Positions 33,952 through 43,037 of a stretch of DNA of 64,000 nucleotides are shown one piece after another. A program made the position numbers and the translations under genes. The notes beneath the pieces are model-generated. The model saw nothing but the letters and a program-made list of their open reading frames with translations, had not been told where the DNA came from and did no database searches. Origin of the DNA: Pseudoduganella flava (GTDB taxonomy: Bacteria; Pseudomonadota; Gammaproteobacteria; Burkholderiales; Burkholderiaceae_D); the NCBI RefSeq assembly GCF_007830495.1, contig NZ_VLKW01000007.1, positions 208,576 to 272,575 on the forward strand, given 5' to 3'. The stretch's first letter is position 1. Each line of letters starts with the position of its first letter.

Positions 33952-34377
33952 CTAGTGGCGGTGGCCGCAGCCGCCGTGGTGGTGGTGGTCCTGCGCACCG
34001 TGCAGCTTGGCACCCGGTTCGCGGCCCGTGTCGCCGAAGAAGCCGGCGGCATGCAGGCGGCCGATGTAGTCGTGCCAGCGGGCGTCGAGGTTCGCACCGA
34101 GTTCGTACAGGTACTGCCACGTGTACAGGCCCGATGCGTGGCCGTCCGTGAAGATGGGCTTCAGCGCGTATTGGCCGACCGGTTCGAGGTCCGTGATGCC
34201 GACGTCGCGCTTGCCGACCTGCAGCGTCTCCTGGCCGGGGCCATGGCCCTGCACTTCGGCGGACGGCGAATACACGCGCAACAGCTCATAAGGAATGTTG
34301 AACGACGCGCCGTCGTCGAAGGCGATCTCCAGGGTGCGCGATTTGTTGTGCAGCGTGATGGCGGTAGGATTAGCCAT
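33952..34377 (-). CDS. DUF971 protein with a histidine-rich C-terminus
   Basis: Protein of 141 residues. The DUF971 domain (GBBH-like N-terminal fold, about 5-110) shows ITLHNKSRTLEIAFDDG, IPYELLRVYSPSAEVQGHG and DLEPVGQYALKPIFTDGH, with Trp-rich LYTWQYLYELG. In related proteins this fold occurs in iron-sulfur carriers and gamma-butyrobetaine hydroxylase. The last 14 residues are DHHHHGGCGHRH-like, a likely metal-binding tail. The ATG overlaps the end of the HIT gene by 8 bp, so the pair is translationally coupled. Confidence 0.87.
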   Translation of the reverse strand: MANPTAITLHNKSRTLEIAFDDGASFNIPYELLRVYSPSAEVQGHGPGQETLQVGKRDVGITDLEPVGQYALKPIFTDGHASGLYTWQYLYELGANLDARWHDYIGRLHAAGFFGDTGREPGAKLHGAQDHHHHGGCGHRH

Positions 34378-34834
34378 GATGTGATTCTTCCAGACGTTCT
34401 TTGATCGTGCGATGCAGCTCGGGCAGCAGCGCGGTGCGTACGGCGACGGCCGCCGCATCACTGTTTGTGTCGATGCTGCGCTGGCGCGCGCCCCAGGTAG
34501 GGTTCGGGAAATGCATGTCGTCCGCATAGCGGGGGATCACGTGCCAGTGCACGTGCGGCGTCATGTTGCCGAAGCTGGCGACATTGACCTTGTGCGGCGC
34601 CAGCACGTCGCGCTGCGCCTGTTCGACGGCCCATACGGCGCGCATCACGCGCTCGCGTTCATGCGGCGCCAGGTCCGTCATCTCCTTCACGTGCGCGTTC
34701 CATACGACGCGCGTGAAGCCGGGGTAGCCCGGTTCGTCGACGGCGACGACGGTGAGCGCGTCGTCGGCCCAGATGACGACACCCTCAGGGGGTGCCGCCA
34801 GCAGCTTGCACAGGTCGCAGGCAGCTTTTTCCAT
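34370..34834 (-). CDS. HIT-family nucleotide-binding hydrolase
   Basis: Histidine-triad protein of 154 residues. The active-site motif HVHWHVIPR (about 95-103) fits HxHxHxx, and an N-terminal CDLC pair may bind zinc. HIT proteins cleave nucleotide-phosphoramidate or dinucleoside-polyphosphate bonds; the substrate is not set by the sequence. It begins 3 bp after the end of the large FAD/Fe-S gene and overlaps the DUF971 gene, forming a three-gene operon. Confidence 0.88.
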   Translation of the reverse strand: MEKAACDLCKLLAAPPEGVVIWADDALTVVAVDEPGYPGFTRVVWNAHVKEMTDLAPHERERVMRAVWAVEQAQRDVLAPHKVNVASFGNMTPHVHWHVIPRYADDMHFPNPTWGARQRSIDTNSDAAAVAVRTALLPELHRTIKERLEESHHG

Positions 34835-34837
34835 GGC

Positions 34838-37800
34838 TTACACCAGCACCCGCTCGATGCCGCCGTCGTTGGCGCGCTTCACGTAATCCGGCAGCCAGTT
34901 CTCGCCCAGCAGGTGCTTGGCGATTTCCACGACGATGTAGTCGGCCGTCGTGCCGGAGTCCTCGTTGTAGCGCGACAGGCCCTGCAGGCAGGACGGGCAG
35001 CTCGTCAGGATCTTGACGTTGCCGTCGAAGCCGTCGGCGCGCAGCTTGTCCGAACCCTTGACCATCTCCTCCTCCTTGCGGAAGCGCACCTGCGTGGAGA
35101 TGTCCGGCCGCGTGACGGCCAGGGTGCCCGACTCGCCGCAGCAGCGGTCGTTCTTCTCGATCTTGACGCTGTCATGCGTCTGGACCAGCGCGTTCACCGT
35201 CTTGACCGGATCCTGCAGCTTCATCGGCGTGTGGCACGGGTCGTGGTACATGTAGCGCGTGCCCGTCACGCCTTCCAGTTTGACGCCCTTCTCCAGCAGG
35301 TATTCATGGATGTCCATGATGCGGCAACCAGGGAAGATCTTCTCGAACTCGTACGTGGCCAGCTGGTCGTAGCAGGTACCGCACGACACGAGCACCGTCT
35401 TGATGTCCAGGTAGTTCAGCGTGTTGGCCATCCGGTGGAAGAGGACGCGGTTATCCGTCATCATCTTCTCGGCCTTCTCGTAGTCGCCCGAGCCGCGCTG
35501 CGGATAGCCGCAGCACAGGTAGCCCGGCGGCAGCACCGTCTGCACGCCCACTTCCCACAGCATGGCCTGGGTGGCGAGACCGACTTGCGAGAACAGCCGC
35601 TCCGAGCCGCAGCCCGGGAAGTAGAACACCGCTTCCGTGTTGGCGTTGGTCTTCTGCGGATCGCGGATGATCGGGATCATCTTGTTGTCCTCGATGTCCA
35701 GCAGCGCACGCGCGGACTTCTTCGGCAGGTTCCCCGGCATCTTCTTGTTGACGAAGTGGATCACCTGCTCGCGGATCGGCGCCTTGCCCGTCGTCGGCGG
35801 CGGTGCCTTGGTCTGCTGGCGCGCCACCTTCTTGAACACTTCGTTGCCGAGGCGCTGGGCCTTGTAGCCCCAGCCGATCATCGACGAGCGCACGGCATTG
35901 ATCGTGCCCGGATCGGTCGCGTTCAGGAAGAACATCGACGCCGCCTTGCCCGGGTTGAACGAGCGCTTGTCCATCTTGCGCAGCAGGTTCCGCATGTTCA
36001 TCGACACGTCGCCGAAGTCGATGTTCACGGGGCACGGCGTCACGCACTTGTGGCATACGGTGCAGTGATCGGCCACGTCCTCGAACTCTTCCCAGTGGCG
36101 GATCGAGATGCCGCGGCGGGTCTGCTCTTCGTACAGGAACGCTTCGATCAGCGACGACGTCGCGAGGATCTTGTCGCGCGGCGAGTACAGCATGTTCGCG
36201 CGCGGCACGTGCGTCGAGCACACCGGCTTGCACTTGCCGCAGCGCAGGCAGTCCTTGACGCTGTTGGCGATCTCGCCGATGTCGCTTTGCTGCATGATCA
36301 GCGACTCGTGGCCCATCAGCCCGAAGGACGGCGTGTACGCGTTCGACAGGTCCGCTTCCATGCCCGGCAAGTTCAGGAGCTTGCCCTTGTTGAAGCGGCC
36401 TTCCGGATCGACGCGCTGCTTGTACTTGCGGAAGTCCCCGATCTCGTCCTCGGTCAGGAACTCCAGCTTCGTGATGCCGATGCCGTGCTCGCCCGAGATC
36501 ACGCCGTTCAGCGAGCGGGCCAGCCGCATGATGCGCGCGACGGCCTTGTGCGCGTCCTGCAGCATCTCATAATGGTCCGAGTTCACCGGCAGGTTCGTGT
36601 GCACGTTGCCGTCGCCGGCGTGCATGTGCAGCGCCACGAACACGCGGCCGCGCAGGATGCGCTTGTGGATCGCCTGGGCCTCGTCGAGGATCAGCTTGAA
36701 CGCGGCGCCGTTGAAGATCTGGCGCAGCGGGGCGCGCAGTTCCTGCTTCCAGCTGACGCGCACGGTGCGGTCCTGCACGATGTCGAACAGCGTTGCCTGC
36801 GGCTGGCGGCCGAGACGCTCGGCAAACGCCAGGTCGAGCTCACCGAGCCCCAGGCCCGCCAGGTCGACGCGCACGTCGGCCAGCGGCTTGTCCAGGTTCG
36901 CCAGCAGGAAGGTCCAGCGCTCCTGCACCTGCTCGATCAGCGCCAGCGCCTGTTGCGGGCGGTCGCCCAGCATCTCCGCATCGCCCACCTTGTCGTCGGT
37001 GGCGTCGTCGCTCTTGCCGATCGGGAGGTTGCCCGCCTCGACGTACTCGCGCAGCGCCTGCGCCAGTTGCAGCTTGTTCTTGATCGACAGCTCGATGTTG
37101 ATGCGCTCGATGCCGTCCGTGTATTCGCCCATCCGGTTCAACGGAATGACGACGTCCTCGTTGATCTTGAACGCGTTGGTGTGCTTCGCGATCGCGGCGG
37201 TGCGGGCGCGGTCCAGCCAGAATTTCTTGCGGGCTTCCGGGCTGACGGCGACGAAGCCTTCGCCGACGCGGGTGTTCGCCAGGCGCACCACTTCGGAGGC
37301 GGCCATCGCGACGGCATCCTCGTCGTCGCCGACGATGTCGCCGAACAGCGCCATCTTCGGCAGCACGCCGCGCTTCGACTTGGTGGCGTAGCCGACGGCG
37401 CGCAGGTAGCGCTCATCCAGGTGTTCCAGGCCGGCGAGGCGCAGCGTTTCGAACTGCGGGCCCTGCTTCGGCAAGCCGTCCAGGTAGTCCTTGATCTCGA
37501 CGATCGACGGAATCGCATCGCGCGCCTGGCCGAAGAATTCGAGGCACACGGTGCGCGTGTGCTTCGGCATCTTGTGCAGGATCCAGCGCGCCGACGTGAT
37601 CAGGCCATCGCAGCCTTCCTTCTGCACGCCCGGCAGGCCGGCGAGGAATTTGTCGGTGACGTCCTTGCCCAGGCCTTCCTTGCGGAACTTGCGGCCTTCG
37701 ATCTCCAGGATCTCCGTCTTGAACGGCGTGCCCTTCGCTTCGCCCTTCGCGTTCGGGTGCGTCCATTCGAGCTTGAAGCGAGCCAGCGGCGTATCGTGGA

Positions 37801-38851
37801 TCTTCGACAGGTTGTGGTCCAGGCGCGTGACGTCGAGCCAGTCGCCGTTCGGGTCGACCATGCGCCACGATGCCAGGTTGTCCAGCGCGGTGCCCCACAA
37901 CACGGCCTTCTTGCCGCCCGCGTTCATCGCGATGTTCCCGCCGATGCAGGATGCGTGCGCGGAGGTGGGATCGACGGCGAACACGAAGCCGGCCTTCTCG
38001 GCCGCGCCGGAGACCTGGTTCGTGATGACGCCCGCTTCGGTGAAGATCGTCGCGTACTCGCGGTCCACGCCCGGCAGCACCTTCATTTCGACAGGGCCGA
38101 TGCCCAGCAGCTTTTCCGTGTTGATGACGGCCGACAGCGGCGACAGCGGAATCGCGCCGCCCGTGTAGCCGGTGCCGCCGCCGCGCGGGATGATCGTCAG
38201 GCCCAGTTCGATGCAGCCTTTCACGAGGCCGGCGATCTCGTCTTCCGTATCGGGCGTCAGCACGACGAACGGATACTCGACGCGCCAGTCGGTGGCGTCG
38301 GTCACGTGCGTGATGCGCTTCATGCCGTCGAAGCGGATGTTGTGCTTCGTCGTGTAGCGGCCCAGCACCTTGACGGCGCGCTTGCGCAGGTCGTACATCT
38401 GGCGGAACTCTTCGCCGAAGTCGGCCACGGCCTTGTTGGCGGCGGCCAGCAGCTTCTCGACGTTGGCGCGGCGCTTTGCCGCCACCTCGCCGGATTCGTC
38501 CGCATCGACGGCGAGCCGGCGCTTGTCGACTTCGGACAGGCGGTGATGCAGCGCGTCGATCAGTGCCTGGCGGCGCTTCGGATTGTCCAGCAGGTCGTCC
38601 TGCAGGTACGGGTTGCGGCGCACCACCCAGATATCGCCCAGCACCTCGTACAGCATGCGCGCGGAGCGGCCCGTCTGGCGGGCGCCGCGCAGCTCGTCCA
38701 GCAGCTGCCACGCCTCCGAGCCCAGCAGGCGGATGACGATCTCGCGGTCGGAGAACGACGTGTAGTTGTACGGAATTTCACGGACACGGGTCGGCGCATG
38801 GCCGTCGGGCGTCTCGGCAAGCAGGGCCTGGATTTGTGCTGGGGCGTTCAT
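34838..38851 (-). CDS. Large FAD-linked / iron-sulfur oxidoreductase (DUF3683, GlcD and CCG domains)
   Basis: Membrane-associated-type 2-hydroxyacid dehydrogenase homologue of 1337 residues. An N-terminal DUF3683 region (about 1-170) precedes an FAD-binding PCMH domain (about 190-400: IPRGGGTGYTGGAIPLSPLS, ASCIGGNIAMNAGGKKAVLW) and a C-terminal FAD-oxidase domain with EHGIGITKLEFL. A two-cluster [4Fe-4S] domain follows (CLRCGKCKPVC and CTVCHKCVTPCP). It ends in two CCG/heterodisulfide-reductase-like domains (CCGYPQRGSGDYEKAEKM and CCGESGTL). It thus fuses in one chain what GlcD and GlcF provide separately, and most likely oxidises D-lactate, glycolate or a similar 2-hydroxyacid. No membrane segment. 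Cotranscribed with HIT and DUF971 genes. Confidence 0.88.
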   Translation of the reverse strand: MNAPAQIQALLAETPDGHAPTRVREIPYNYTSFSDREIVIRLLGSEAWQLLDELRGARQTGRSARMLYEVLGDIWVVRRNPYLQDDLLDNPKRRQALIDALHHRLSEVDKRRLAVDADESGEVAAKRRANVEKLLAAANKAVADFGEEFRQMYDLRKRAVKVLGRYTTKHNIRFDGMKRITHVTDATDWRVEYPFVVLTPDTEDEIAGLVKGCIELGLTIIPRGGGTGYTGGAIPLSPLSAVINTEKLLGIGPVEMKVLPGVDREYATIFTEAGVITNQVSGAAEKAGFVFAVDPTSAHASCIGGNIAMNAGGKKAVLWGTALDNLASWRMVDPNGDWLDVTRLDHNLSKIHDTPLARFKLEWTHPNAKGEAKGTPFKTEILEIEGRKFRKEGLGKDVTDKFLAGLPGVQKEGCDGLITSARWILHKMPKHTRTVCLEFFGQARDAIPSIVEIKDYLDGLPKQGPQFETLRLAGLEHLDERYLRAVGYATKSKRGVLPKMALFGDIVGDDEDAVAMAASEVVRLANTRVGEGFVAVSPEARKKFWLDRARTAAIAKHTNAFKINEDVVIPLNRMGEYTDGIERINIELSIKNKLQLAQALREYVEAGNLPIGKSDDATDDKVGDAEMLGDRPQQALALIEQVQERWTFLLANLDKPLADVRVDLAGLGLGELDLAFAERLGRQPQATLFDIVQDRTVRVSWKQELRAPLRQIFNGAAFKLILDEAQAIHKRILRGRVFVALHMHAGDGNVHTNLPVNSDHYEMLQDAHKAVARIMRLARSLNGVISGEHGIGITKLEFLTEDEIGDFRKYKQRVDPEGRFNKGKLLNLPGMEADLSNAYTPSFGLMGHESLIMQQSDIGEIANSVKDCLRCGKCKPVCSTHVPRANMLYSPRDKILATSSLIEAFLYEEQTRRGISIRHWEEFEDVADHCTVCHKCVTPCPVNIDFGDVSMNMRNLLRKMDKRSFNPGKAASMFFLNATDPGTINAVRSSMIGWGYKAQRLGNEVFKKVARQQTKAPPPTTGKAPIREQVIHFVNKKMPGNLPKKSARALLDIEDNKMIPIIRDPQKTNANTEAVFYFPGCGSERLFSQVGLATQAMLWEVGVQTVLPPGYLCCGYPQRGSGDYEKAEKMMTDNRVLFHRMANTLNYLDIKTVLVSCGTCYDQLATYEFEKIFPGCRIMDIHEYLLEKGVKLEGVTGTRYMYHDPCHTPMKLQDPVKTVNALVQTHDSVKIEKNDRCCGESGTLAVTRPDISTQVRFRKEEEMVKGSDKLRADGFDGNVKILTSCPSCLQGLSRYNEDSGTTADYIVVEIAKHLLGENWLPDYVKRANDGGIERVLV

Positions 38852-39092
38852 TGTGCGGGGAAACAGAAGACACCAAGAGGGTCCATTCTAGCGTATTGCG
38901 GCGCACAACGCCCCAGAGCCCCTGATTTTTGCCAGGTTCCGTTAACGTCAACCAATGAAATATCATTCGGCCGCCGCCGGGTTTGCGCTCTCGGCCGTAC
39001 GGCCGATTCAGCCAAAACAACGCAAAAATTGCGCGCATTCCGCGAAGGCAAAATAAAGTGTGACTATTCAACCACGGGTTTGGGGCGGCGGA

Positions 39093-39587
39093 TCAGCCGC
39101 CAAGCGCATGGGCCAGCGAGCGCCAGAAGCCGTCCGGCACGTACAGCAGCGCCGCCGTCATCGTCAGGTAGCGGGCGAACTTGCCGATCGCCATATAGCC
39201 GATCGCGGGCCAGAACGGCAGCTTCAGCCAGCCCCCCAATGTGCACAGCGGGTCGCCGATGGCAGGCACCCACGACAGCAGCATCGTCTTCGCGCCGTAA
39301 TGCGACAGCCACGCGAACCAGCGGCTGGAGCGCTCCTTCGCAAAGGCTTCCTTCGCGTAGTACCCCATCCAGTAATCGACGGCGCCGCCCAGCGTATTGC
39401 CGCAGGTGGCGACCAGGATGGCGGGCCAGAACATGTCTTCGTTTGCCTTGCAGACGGCGAAGACGGCGGGCTCGGAGCCGAGCGGAACGAGGGTCGCGGA
39501 GACGAAACTGATGATGAAGACCGACGTCAGCCCCACTTCCGGCGCCGCCAGGAAGGCGAGCAGCCAGGCTATTGCAGATTCGATCAT
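39093..39587 (-). CDS. YqaA-family membrane protein
   Basis: Membrane protein of 164 residues of the YqaA/SNARE-associated (DedA-related) family. Hydrophobic segments near 5-38, 50-70, 95-125 and 140-158 are visible, with the family motifs SEPAVFAVCKAN and YGAKTMLLSWVPAIGDPLC (the G-[DP]-P loop). Function is unknown; DedA relatives affect membrane homeostasis and lipid carrier flipping. I chose ATG 39587 because the protein then begins at the normal first helix; an earlier in-frame start adds a basic, non-conserved stretch. Divergent from ilvA. Confidence 0.85.
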   Translation of the reverse strand: MIESAIAWLLAFLAAPEVGLTSVFIISFVSATLVPLGSEPAVFAVCKANEDMFWPAILVATCGNTLGGAVDYWMGYYAKEAFAKERSSRWFAWLSHYGAKTMLLSWVPAIGDPLCTLGGWLKLPFWPAIGYMAIGKFARYLTMTAALLYVPDGFWRSLAHALGG

Positions 39588-39759
39588 CGAAGATTTGGCG
39601 GGTGGCTTGAGCTTCCCATTATAATGAAGCGACCCTGACGCATCCCGCACGAATGAACGGCCGCGCCCACCCCGCGCCACCTGCCCTCCTTCGCGCATCT
39701 CCGCGGTTACCACCGTCGATCAACCACCCGCCGCCCTGGCCCCACTTTGCTTGACGACC

Positions 39760-41292
39760 ATGACTATCGACTACCTGAAGAAGATCCTGACCGCGCGCGT
39801 CTACGACGTCGCCCGTGAAACGCCGCTGGAGCTGGCGCCGACCTTGTCGGCCCGCTATGAGAACCGAATTTACTTCAAGCGCGAGGACATTCAGGACGTA
39901 TTCAGCTTCAAGATTCGCGGCGCCTACAACAAGATGGCGCACCTGACGGATGCGCAGCGCAAGCGCGGCGTCATCTGCGCTTCGGCCGGCAATCACGCGC
40001 AAGGCGTGGCGCTGTCCGCGGCCCGCATGGGCTGCCGCGCCGTCATCGTGATGCCGACGACGACGCCGCTGCTGAAGATCGAAGCGGTGAAGGCGCGCGG
40101 CGGCGACAGCGTGGAAGTGGTGCTGCATGGCGAGTCGTACACGGATGCCTACAACCACGCGCTGACCCTGGAGAAGGAACAGAAGCTGACGTTCGTGCAT
40201 CCGTTCGACGACCCGGACGTCATCGCCGGCCAGGGTACGATCGGCATGGAGATCCTGCGCCAGCATGCGGCGCCGATCCATGCGATCTTCGTGTCGATCG
40301 GCGGCGGCGGCCTGATCTCGGGCGTGGCGGCGTACGTGAAGCAGATCCGCCCGGACATCCGCGTGATCGGCGTGCAGACGATGGATTCGGACGCGATGGC
40401 GCGCAGCCTGAAGGCGGGCGAACGCGTGACGTTGCCGGACGTGGGCCTGTTCGCCGACGGCACCGCCGTGCGCCTGGTCGGCGAGGAAACGTTCCGCCTG
40501 GTGCAGCAGTACGTGGACGAGGTGATCATCGTCGACACGGATGCGCTCTGCGCGGCGATCAAGGACGTGTTCACTGACACCCGCTCGATCCTCGAACCTT
40601 CGGGCGCGCTGGCCATTGCCGGTGCCAAGGCCTACATCGAGCGCGCGGCACTGACGAAGAACCCGGTGCGCAACGAGTCGCTGATCGCCATCGCTTCCGG
40701 CGCCAACATGAACTTCGACCGGCTGCGCTTCGTGGCCGAGCGCGCCGAGCTGGGCGAATTCCGCGAAGCCGTCTTTGCCGTCACGATGGCCGAGCAGCGC
40801 GGCAGCTTCAAGCGCTTCTGCTCGCTGATCGGGCCGCGCAACGTCACCGAGTTCAACTACCGGATCAGCGACAAGGAGCAGGCCCACGTGTTCGTCGGCG
40901 TGCAGATCGCCGACCGCGGCGAGTCGAACGCGCTGGCGCGGCGCTTCGAGGAACACGACTTCAAGACGCTGGAACTGACACACGACGAACTGGCCAAGAC
41001 GCACCTGCGCCACCTCGTCGGCGGCAAGAGCACGCTGGCGAAGGACGAGCTGTTGTACCGCTTCGAATTCCCCGAGCGCCCGGGCGCGCTGATGCGCTTC
41101 CTGGACAGCATGGCGCCGAACTGGAACATCTCGCTGTGCCACTACCGCTCGCAAGGCGGCGACGTGGGCCGCATCCTGATCGGCCTGCAGGTGCCGCCGG
41201 AAGAGATGGAAGCCTTTGCCCGCTTCCTCGCCACGCTGGGGTATCGCTACTGGGACGAGACGCAGAATCCCGTCTACAAGCTGTTCCTGTAA
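39760..41292 (+). CDS. ilvA: Threonine ammonia-lyase, biosynthetic
   Basis: PLP enzyme of 510 residues making 2-oxobutanoate from threonine, the first step of isoleucine synthesis. The PLP lysine is Lys51 in VFSFKIRGAYNKM, the phosphate-binding loop is SIGGGGLISG, and ASAGNHAQG is the substrate loop. Two C-terminal regulatory ACT-like domains (about 330-510) mean it is the allosteric, isoleucine-inhibited biosynthetic form. ATG 39760 is preferred to the in-frame TTG at 39751. A 26-bp palindrome followed by six T residues (41298-41334) ends the gene. Confidence 0.95.
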   Translation: MTIDYLKKILTARVYDVARETPLELAPTLSARYENRIYFKREDIQDVFSFKIRGAYNKMAHLTDAQRKRGVICASAGNHAQGVALSAARMGCRAVIVMPTTTPLLKIEAVKARGGDSVEVVLHGESYTDAYNHALTLEKEQKLTFVHPFDDPDVIAGQGTIGMEILRQHAAPIHAIFVSIGGGGLISGVAAYVKQIRPDIRVIGVQTMDSDAMARSLKAGERVTLPDVGLFADGTAVRLVGEETFRLVQQYVDEVIIVDTDALCAAIKDVFTDTRSILEPSGALAIAGAKAYIERAALTKNPVRNESLIAIASGANMNFDRLRFVAERAELGEFREAVFAVTMAEQRGSFKRFCSLIGPRNVTEFNYRISDKEQAHVFVGVQIADRGESNALARRFEEHDFKTLELTHDELAKTHLRHLVGGKSTLAKDELLYRFEFPERPGALMRFLDSMAPNWNISLCHYRSQGGDVGRILIGLQVPPEEMEAFARFLATLGYRYWDETQNPVYKLFL

Positions 41293-41297
41293 CCCCT

Positions 41298-41334
41298 GGT
41301 GTCAGACACCGGTGTCTGACACCGCTGGTTTTTT
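41298..41334 (+). terminator. Palindrome and T-run after ilvA
   Basis: GGTGTCAGACACC and GGTGTCTGACACC form a perfect 26-bp palindrome (41298-41323) starting 5 bp after the stop. GCTGG and TTTTTT follow, giving an intrinsic-terminator layout. The stem belongs to the same sequence theme as the other dyads. Confidence 0.75.
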
Positions 41335-41378
41335 CCGCTACCATGGCGGGCTTTCCCGTTTCAAAGGCAAGGTCCGCC

Positions 41379-42212
41379 ATGTCCAACTCCCCCGAACATT
41401 CACCGCTCGGCAAGAACTCCGCTTACCGCACCGACTACGCGCCGGAATTGCTGTTTCCGATCCCGCGGCAAGGCAAGCGGGACGAGCTCGGCTTGGCCGG
41501 CACGTTGCCGTTCTTCGGCGTCGACATCTGGAATGCCTACGAACTGTCGTGGCTGAACATGCGCGGCAAGCCGCAGGTGGCCGTGGCCCGCATCACGGTG
41601 CCGGCGGACTCGCCGAACATCGTCGAATCGAAGTCCTTCAAGCTGTACCTGAACTCGTTCAACCAGACCCGCCTGGGCGGTCCGGAGGCGTTGCGGGAAC
41701 TGCTGCAGCAGGACCTGTCGGCGGCCGTCGGCGCGAACGTGCAAGTGACGCTGACGTTGCAGGAAGAGTTCGGCAAGCTGCAGATGGGCGAACTGGACGG
41801 CCTGCTGCTGGACCGGCTCGATATCGAAGTCGACAACTATTCGCCGCAACCATCGATCCTGAAGGCGAACTTCGACGAATTGCCCGTCGAGGAGACGCTG
41901 GTGTCGCACCTGCTGAAGTCGAACTGCCTGGTGACGGGCCAGCCCGACTGGGGCAGCGTGCAGATCAGCTACGCGGGGCCGCAGATCGACCAGGAAAGCC
42001 TGCTGAAATACCTGATCGGTTTCCGCGAGCACAACGAGTTCCACGAGCAATGCGTCGAGCGGATCTTTGTCGACATCCTGCGCGAGTGCAAGCCTTCGCA
42101 CCTGACCGTGTATGCCCGCTACACCCGCCGTGGCGGCCTCGACATCAACCCCTGGCGCAGCAACTTCACGAAGGCGGGAAGGCCGTCGAATTTACGCAAC
42201 GCAAGACAATGA
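41379..42212 (+). CDS. queF: NADPH-dependent 7-cyano-7-deazaguanine reductase
   Basis: Two-domain (long) QueF of 277 residues, which reduces preQ0 to preQ1 in queuosine synthesis. The catalytic Cys183 and Asp190 are in SNCLVTGQPDWGS, and the substrate-binding ESKSFKLYLNSFNQTR motif is at 83-98. This matches E. coli QueF in length and residue spacing. It follows ilvA by 86 bp on the same strand, an arrangement known in betaproteobacteria, but the ilvA terminator suggests its own promoter. Confidence 0.95.
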   Translation: MSNSPEHSPLGKNSAYRTDYAPELLFPIPRQGKRDELGLAGTLPFFGVDIWNAYELSWLNMRGKPQVAVARITVPADSPNIVESKSFKLYLNSFNQTRLGGPEALRELLQQDLSAAVGANVQVTLTLQEEFGKLQMGELDGLLLDRLDIEVDNYSPQPSILKANFDELPVEETLVSHLLKSNCLVTGQPDWGSVQISYAGPQIDQESLLKYLIGFREHNEFHEQCVERIFVDILRECKPSHLTVYARYTRRGGLDINPWRSNFTKAGRPSNLRNARQ

Positions 42213-42519
42213 TTGCGCCATCTCAAAGCGCGCATTCCGGTTTTGTGCTGAGCTGCAGATAGCACGCGGCACGTTCGCCCGGAACGCGCAATAATTGGCC
42301 AAACCGTGTTCGCGCCGGGCAAAAAATCGGCGCTCTGCCGGCTTTTGACGTGGAAATAGCGTCTGGCGCCGTTGTTGCAATTCCTATCAGTTTTGGAGCC
42401 ACTCCAGCATTCCTCACGGCACATGCCGGCCCGAGCAATTTCGAGTTACACGGCGCACAAACAGGCCTATAATTCTGCTCGCCAGCCACCTTTGTGCGCC
42501 GCACCAATTACGTCGCGTT
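42213..42519. other. 307-bp gene-free stretch upstream of ptsN
   Basis: No plausible gene is seen. The end next to ptsN contains a good sigma-70-like promoter (42445-42473). The remainder is unremarkable intergenic DNA with no clear hairpin or repeat. Confidence 0.6.
42445..42473 (+). promoter_or_regulatory. Sigma-70-type promoter for ptsN-hprK
   Basis: A -35-like GTTACA (42445-42450), a 17-bp spacer and a perfect -10 TATAAT (42468-42473) lie about 45 bp before the ptsN ATG. It is one of the clearest promoter matches in the window. Confidence 0.65.
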
Positions 42520-43002
42520 ATGAACAACCTGAGTAAAATCCTTTCGCCCGAGAACGTTCAGCTGGACCTGGAAGTGTCCAGCAAGAAGCGCGCTTTCGAG
42601 CAAGCAGGCCTGATCTTCGAGAACAACTGCGGCATCGCCCGCTCCACCGTTTCGGACAATCTGTTTGCCCGCGAACGCCTGGGCTCGACGGGCCTGGGTC
42701 ATGGCGTTGCTGTTCCGCATGGTCGCATCAAGGGGTCGAAGAGCCTGAAGTCGCCGCTGGCGGCATTCGTGCGGCTGGCCGAGCCGATTCCATTCGAGTC
42801 GCCGGACGGCAAGCCCGTCAACCTGCTGTTCTTCCTGCTGATTCCGGATCACGTGACGCAACAGCATCTGGAGATCCTGTCCGAGATCGCCGAGATGTTC
42901 TCGGACGACACTTTCCGCCAGGCGCTGGCGACCGATCCCGATCCCCGTTCCGTGTACCGCCGCATCGTGAACTGGCAACCTAGCTTGCAGGCGGCGGGTT
43001 AA
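42520..43002 (+). CDS. ptsN: Nitrogen PTS EIIA-Ntr
   Basis: PTS EIIA domain protein of 160 residues. The phosphorylated histidine is His67 in HGVAVPHGRI. EIIA-Ntr receives phosphate from the EI-Ntr/NPr chain and regulates nitrogen, potassium and other processes by binding partner proteins. It lies 35 bp upstream of hprK, the usual betaproteobacterial pairing, and has its own promoter. Confidence 0.94.
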   Translation: MNNLSKILSPENVQLDLEVSSKKRAFEQAGLIFENNCGIARSTVSDNLFARERLGSTGLGHGVAVPHGRIKGSKSLKSPLAAFVRLAEPIPFESPDGKPVNLLFFLLIPDHVTQQHLEILSEIAEMFSDDTFRQALATDPDPRSVYRRIVNWQPSLQAAG

Positions 43003-43037
43003 ACTAAGGTTTCAATCGTTTCCTTAGGCAAAAACCC

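Noticed and set aside
34412..39511. A 1699-codon open frame on the plus strand
   Set aside because: It lies antisense to the FAD/Fe-S oxidoreductase, whose many motifs prove the minus strand. In GC-rich DNA the antisense frames have few stops; the product is Arg/Leu/Val/His-rich with no family features.
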